64,000 bases of DNA from Mesocentrotus franciscanus (Eukaryota > Echinodermata > Echinoidea > Camarodonta > Strongylocentrotidae), in assembly GCA_037976565.1 (NCBI GenBank), contig CP137668.1:36160088-36224087 (forward strand). The letters run 5' to 3'. The translations under genes were made by a program, and so were the position numbers. The notes beneath the pieces were generated by a model, which was not told the DNA's origin, searched no databases, and saw nothing but the letters and a program-made list of their open reading frames with translations. Of this stretch, positions 62,201-64,000 are shown in pieces. Every line of letters starts with the position of its first letter. Positions within the stretch are counted from its first letter, which is position 1.

Positions 62201-63987
62201 CAGACCTAAGCATTCGACAACATCTACCCTAATAAAGGTCACAGGTGATTGGCTTCAGGCCATGGACGATTCTAAATACAAAGTTACTGTATTTATCGAA
62301 AGCATTCGACACTGTCGACCATCAAATTCTTATGAAGACAATGCATAACATCGGTATCAAAAATATGTCTACTGACTGGTTTTATAGCTAAGTGGAAGAA
62401 CATGTAAAACCCTTGTAAATCATGCTCTTTCATCTTCCAAATTCATATCGTGCGGGGTCCCACAAGGGTCGCTTTTAGGGTACCTATTTACTATATACGT
62501 TAACGATCTTGCCAAATATAATCAAGCAGTCTAAAGTTATATGCAGACGATACAGTGATATATTACTCTGATACTAGTACCTCAGTACGCAAAATTGAGT
62601 CAACTCTGAACAGTGACCTACTTCTTTTACACCAGTGGATGAAGGAAAATAGACTAAGTAAAGTGTAAATTATAAACAAACTGTTTGTATGTTGATTATT
62701 AGTCGATACATGCTGTCAAAAGAAAAGAACTAATATATTATGTCACCCTCTGTAAGACCAAAATTCAACAAGTGAAAAATGTCAAGTACTTAGGTGTCTT
62801 TTGTGATGAGCAAATTAAATGGAACATTCACACTGATAAGATGGTTAAACAATAGGACAAATGGTAAGCTTTATTGGTACATTAAGAAGCACCTTGAATG
62901 AATCTATATTAAAACAGTATATAATGCAGTTGTTCTTCCCCACTTCGACTAGGAGATGTTGTATATGGTTTGGCCTGTAAATATTTAACTAAAAGATTAC
63001 AAAAACTCCAAAGACGTGCTTGACGTTTGATTTTACATTTCAATCGTGACTCTCATATACCCAATTCAGAACTTCACAATGCCCTTAACTGGGAATCGTT
63101 GCACGACAGGAGAAATTGGCATTTGCTAAGTTATATGTTTAAATCACGTTATGAGATGATCCTTGTTTACATTTCAGACTTTTTAAGTATCTCTGTGTAC
63201 GAATACCACTTACGCTTTGGTGGAAGACTATATACGCCTAAGCTTCATACTGGGTTTTTGAAAAGACCTTTTAAGTACAGAGGAGCTATGGCTTATAAAA
63301 GTCACCCTGTAATTGTAAGAAATGCCTCAACTCTGAATGGTTTTAACCGTGAACTAACGTGTTTACATTTCAGAATTTTCTAGTATCTCTGTGCACGAAT
63401 ACCACTTACTCTTAGGTGGAAGATTATATACGCCTAAGCTTCATACTGGGTTTTTGAAAGAGCTTTTAAGTATAGAGGAGCTATGGCTTATAATAGTCAC
63501 CCTGTAATTTTAAGAAATGCCTCAACGCTTAATCACCGAGACCTTAATAATTTTGGGGCTAGTTTTGATGACGTCACAACAACACGGTGCTAATAAGGTA
63601 TTTTGCAATGTCTCAAAACCAGATTTATGTGCAATTATTTGAAACGTTTGGAGCTAAAAAGACCCCATTGGAATTGAAGAAATTGCATCAGTCATGATCT
63701 GCGCACAAGAGATAACATATCCCATATCTACAGTATGTGCAGATGGTACCGTTCCGCCACTGTGCATCGTTTACAACAACCTTTGTCGTTCAAAACGACT
63801 TGCTATCTTAATTTCAAAGTAAGAATTTCGGACTTAAACACTAAAATCCTTGGTCTCTTTTTGGATAATGATGAAGTGCGTTATCCACTTATTGAAGAAA
63901 AGGGATTAAATACTTACTTTCGCATTGTTGGCGGGTTAGGAGTATTTGCTGATGTAGCACTATTATGATGATAATTATATACCACAT
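50592..63987 (-). CDS. Gene C: secreted CTLD - long Thr-rich mucin - PAN/Apple protein, intact
   Basis: Four coding exons on the minus strand, join(63987-63918, 54668-54294, 53368-51941, 50836-50592), 706 codons including TGA. All introns are phase 1 with GT-AG ends and the frame is open throughout. Domains: signal peptide 1-~20, CTLD ~25-148, Thr/Pro/Gln repeat ~150-625, PAN/Apple-like ~630-705. Intron 1 is about 9.2 kb because it holds a 4.1-kb hAT-type element and a LINE. Exon 1 lies 13 bp from the window edge, so any upstream exon is outside. It differs from gene A mainly in the length of the mucin-like repeat. Same inferred role: a secreted lectin-like molecule on a long glycosylated stalk. 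Confidence 0.75.
51545..51760. repeat. GAT/AAT microsatellite in intron 3 of gene C
   Basis: Same tract as in B at 32,100-32,300. Confidence 0.8.
51941..53368 (-). CDS. Gene C exon 3: long Thr-rich mucin-like coding minisatellite
   Basis: 1,428 bp (476 codons), phase 1-1, uninterrupted. Opens QCSTKTAVPTTEHVMTT, then more than 20 imperfect ~60-bp units (TTTKPTTTTQPSTTTATTTT and variants such as TTQPPTTKPTTQPS), and ends KTASPK. Runs of two to four units recur as blocks, a sign of unequal crossing-over or slippage. The opposite strand is a 417-codon Val-rich open frame, which is an artefact. Confidence 0.85.
53455..53880. repeat. Tandem duplication of ~205 bp in intron 2 of gene C
   Basis: The segment starting TTATGCATATGTATTG occurs twice (53,455 and 53,659). 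The first copy is almost identical to gene A at 16,765-16,970; the second is clearly more diverged. Confidence 0.75.
54181..54262 (-). pseudogene. Remnant of a second CTLD 3' end in intron 2 of gene C
   Basis: AATTTTCTTTCTCGCAAACA and following TGTCATGCTACGTGTATC repeat, in shortened form, the end of the CTLD exon that lies about 110 bp to the right. A partial exon duplication. Confidence 0.6.
54294..54668 (-). CDS. Gene C exon 2: C-type lectin domain
   Basis: 375 bp, phase 1-1, acceptor TTTACAG, donor GTGAGT. Six long-form Cys: CPCTTEQHGESCYYF (one extra Cys near the start), then FCSKYDFHLVYIETAEEQDF, DYWIGLTVKSDGQGVWLDGS, ECFRM, TWHDRDC and FRYVCEK. EPN/QPD is absent and WHD stands in the WND position, as in gene A. 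The open frame appears split because only the second half has an ATG, but the exon is continuous. Confidence 0.8.
55130..56510 (+). repeat. Minisatellite with GGGGC-GGA-GCCCC hairpins
   Basis: Units of roughly 110 bp built on GGAAGCTCAGGGTTTTAGGC, ATTACGGTCAGATGAGCATA, TTTTGATACCTTATTTGTGA and GGCAGGTCACTAATTGGCGT, alternating with a shorter form containing CAGGGGCCCGCCTTAGGCCC. Most have GGGGCGGAGCCCC or GGGGCAGAGCCCC. Confidence 0.85.
56862..57490 (+). repeat. ~150-bp pyrimidine-rich tandem repeat, about three copies plus a partial
   Basis: Each begins near CCGATCCACATGTTGTTGGC / GGGAAAATTGCAACTGATAT and continues as a long TTTCTTTTCC run. The 244-codon Pro/Phe/Ser open frame is an artefact. 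Confidence 0.8.
57660..58192 (+). repeat. ~300-bp direct repeat, two copies
   Basis: CATCACTACGCCCAACCCCC at 57,668 and again at 57,962, followed in both by TTAATTAAACCCCTTAAAAC and CCTAATC.TCCAGGCTACA. Confidence 0.8.
58236..58462 (+). repeat. 113-bp direct repeat, two nearly identical copies
   Basis: CGCCCATGTGCACGGCCGTA at 58,236 and 58,349, each followed by the same ~95 bp ending AGTATAGGATAACCGAACT. A very recent duplication. Confidence 0.9.
59204..59262. repeat. (AT)n microsatellite
   Basis: Uninterrupted AT dinucleotides. Units A and B have only GATACTATTTGG / GATATTATTTGG here, so the expansion is specific to C. Confidence 0.9.
61474..61599 (+). repeat. 63-bp direct repeat inside the LINE RT
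   Basis: ATTGGTTTTGATGGAATATC begins two 63-bp copies (61,474 and 61,537) differing at about one base; 21 codons, so frame-neutral. Confidence 0.85.
61676..62042. mobile_element. hAT-type MITE, 367 bp, nested in the LINE
   Basis: Ends CAGGGGCGGATCCAG and, reversed, CAGTGGCGGATCCAG; perfect 8-bp duplication GTGCCTAT at 61,668-61,675 and 62,043-62,050. Removing it restores the RT reading IVPIHKN. Confidence 0.9.
63918..63987 (-). CDS. Gene C exon 1: signal peptide
   Basis: MWYIIIIIIVLHQQILLTRQ then QCE, ending phase 1 at a perfect GTAAGT donor. CCCAG precedes the ATG as in A. Confidence 0.75.
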
Positions 63988-64000
63988 CTGGGAAAGAAAA

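Larger units (their letters stand above)
59720..63530 (+). mobile_element. CR1/L2-like LINE with endonuclease and RT remnants, in intron 1 of gene C
   Basis: Ordered plus-strand remains. Endonuclease start LKICQLNVNSLIRHLDDLNS...NETKID (60,175-60,300) and end SDHSISFLVL (60,800). Linker NPWMNSNIFKLMKDRDKIKH (61,040). RT blocks: GFDGISVFILKLS (61,480), IVPIHKNSDKSSPGNFRLIS (61,665-62,095 once the inserted hAT MITE is removed), SGFRPKHSTTSTL (62,190), VPQGSLLGYLF (62,460) and LYADDTVIYY (62,535). Tail KRPFKYRGAMAYKSHPVIVR (63,260). Many stops. The 3' end is duplicated (~194-bp spacing, 63,172 and 63,366). Confidence 0.8.
50586..64000. repeat. Duplicated unit C (large segmental duplication, cut by the window edge)
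   Basis: Homologous to units A and B in three pieces, 50,586-54,999, 59,092-59,710 and 63,530-64,000, separated by a hAT-type element and a LINE. Orientation is the same as A and B. Confidence 0.8.

Overview
This is nuclear DNA of an animal. The genes have spliceosomal introns, coding density is low, and mobile elements are dense. The best guess is a marine invertebrate deuterostome, probably an echinoderm, judged from general sequence character (AT-rich, many CT/GA microsatellites, hAT-like 'GGGGCGGATCC' ends, L1/Tx1 and CR1/L2 LINEs). The species cannot be fixed from the sequence alone.

Layout. (1) 0.9-1.9 kb, minus strand: the first two coding exons of an Enhancer-of-zeste (EZH, Polycomb H3K27 methyltransferase) homologue that runs off the left edge. 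(2) 3.7-14.9 kb: repeats, including a CR1/L2-like LINE broken by a 1,020-bp TIR element, a small hAT-type MITE, and a nearly full-length but decayed L1/Tx1-type LINE. (3) 15.0-64.0 kb: three diverged copies (A, B, C) of one large duplicated unit. Each carries a minus-strand gene for a secreted protein: signal peptide, C-type lectin domain (CTLD), Thr-rich mucin-like repeats, PAN/Apple-like domain. Every intron is phase 1, so every module is a symmetric exon. Copy A (about 352 aa) and copy C (about 705 aa) are open throughout. Copy B looks dead: its exon-1 donor is mutated, its CTLD exon is frameshifted, and it carries a MITE beside the exon-1 acceptor and a LINE in intron 3. The mucin exon is a coding minisatellite of very different length in each copy (126, 72 and 476 codons).

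The spaces between and inside these genes hold nested transposons. Because the host unit exists in three copies, several insertions have a paralogous empty site in the same window that confirms the target-site duplication. Notable ones are: two TAGGTTT-ended elements with TA duplications and dense ATTCAAATTC-like subterminal motifs (7.2-8.2 and 45.0-49.5 kb); a foldback-like element whose arms are tandem arrays (46.1-48.6 kb, nested in the second); two TTAA-target MITEs; a Tc1/mariner-like TIR element (24.6-25.9 kb); and two long hAT-type elements with internal minisatellites whose units carry GC-rich mini-hairpins with GAA or GGA loops (38.0-39.5 and 55.0-59.1 kb).

No tRNA, rRNA, CRISPR array or bacterial-type operon was seen. 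All splice sites and gene models are read by eye from sequence and phase, with no transcript evidence.
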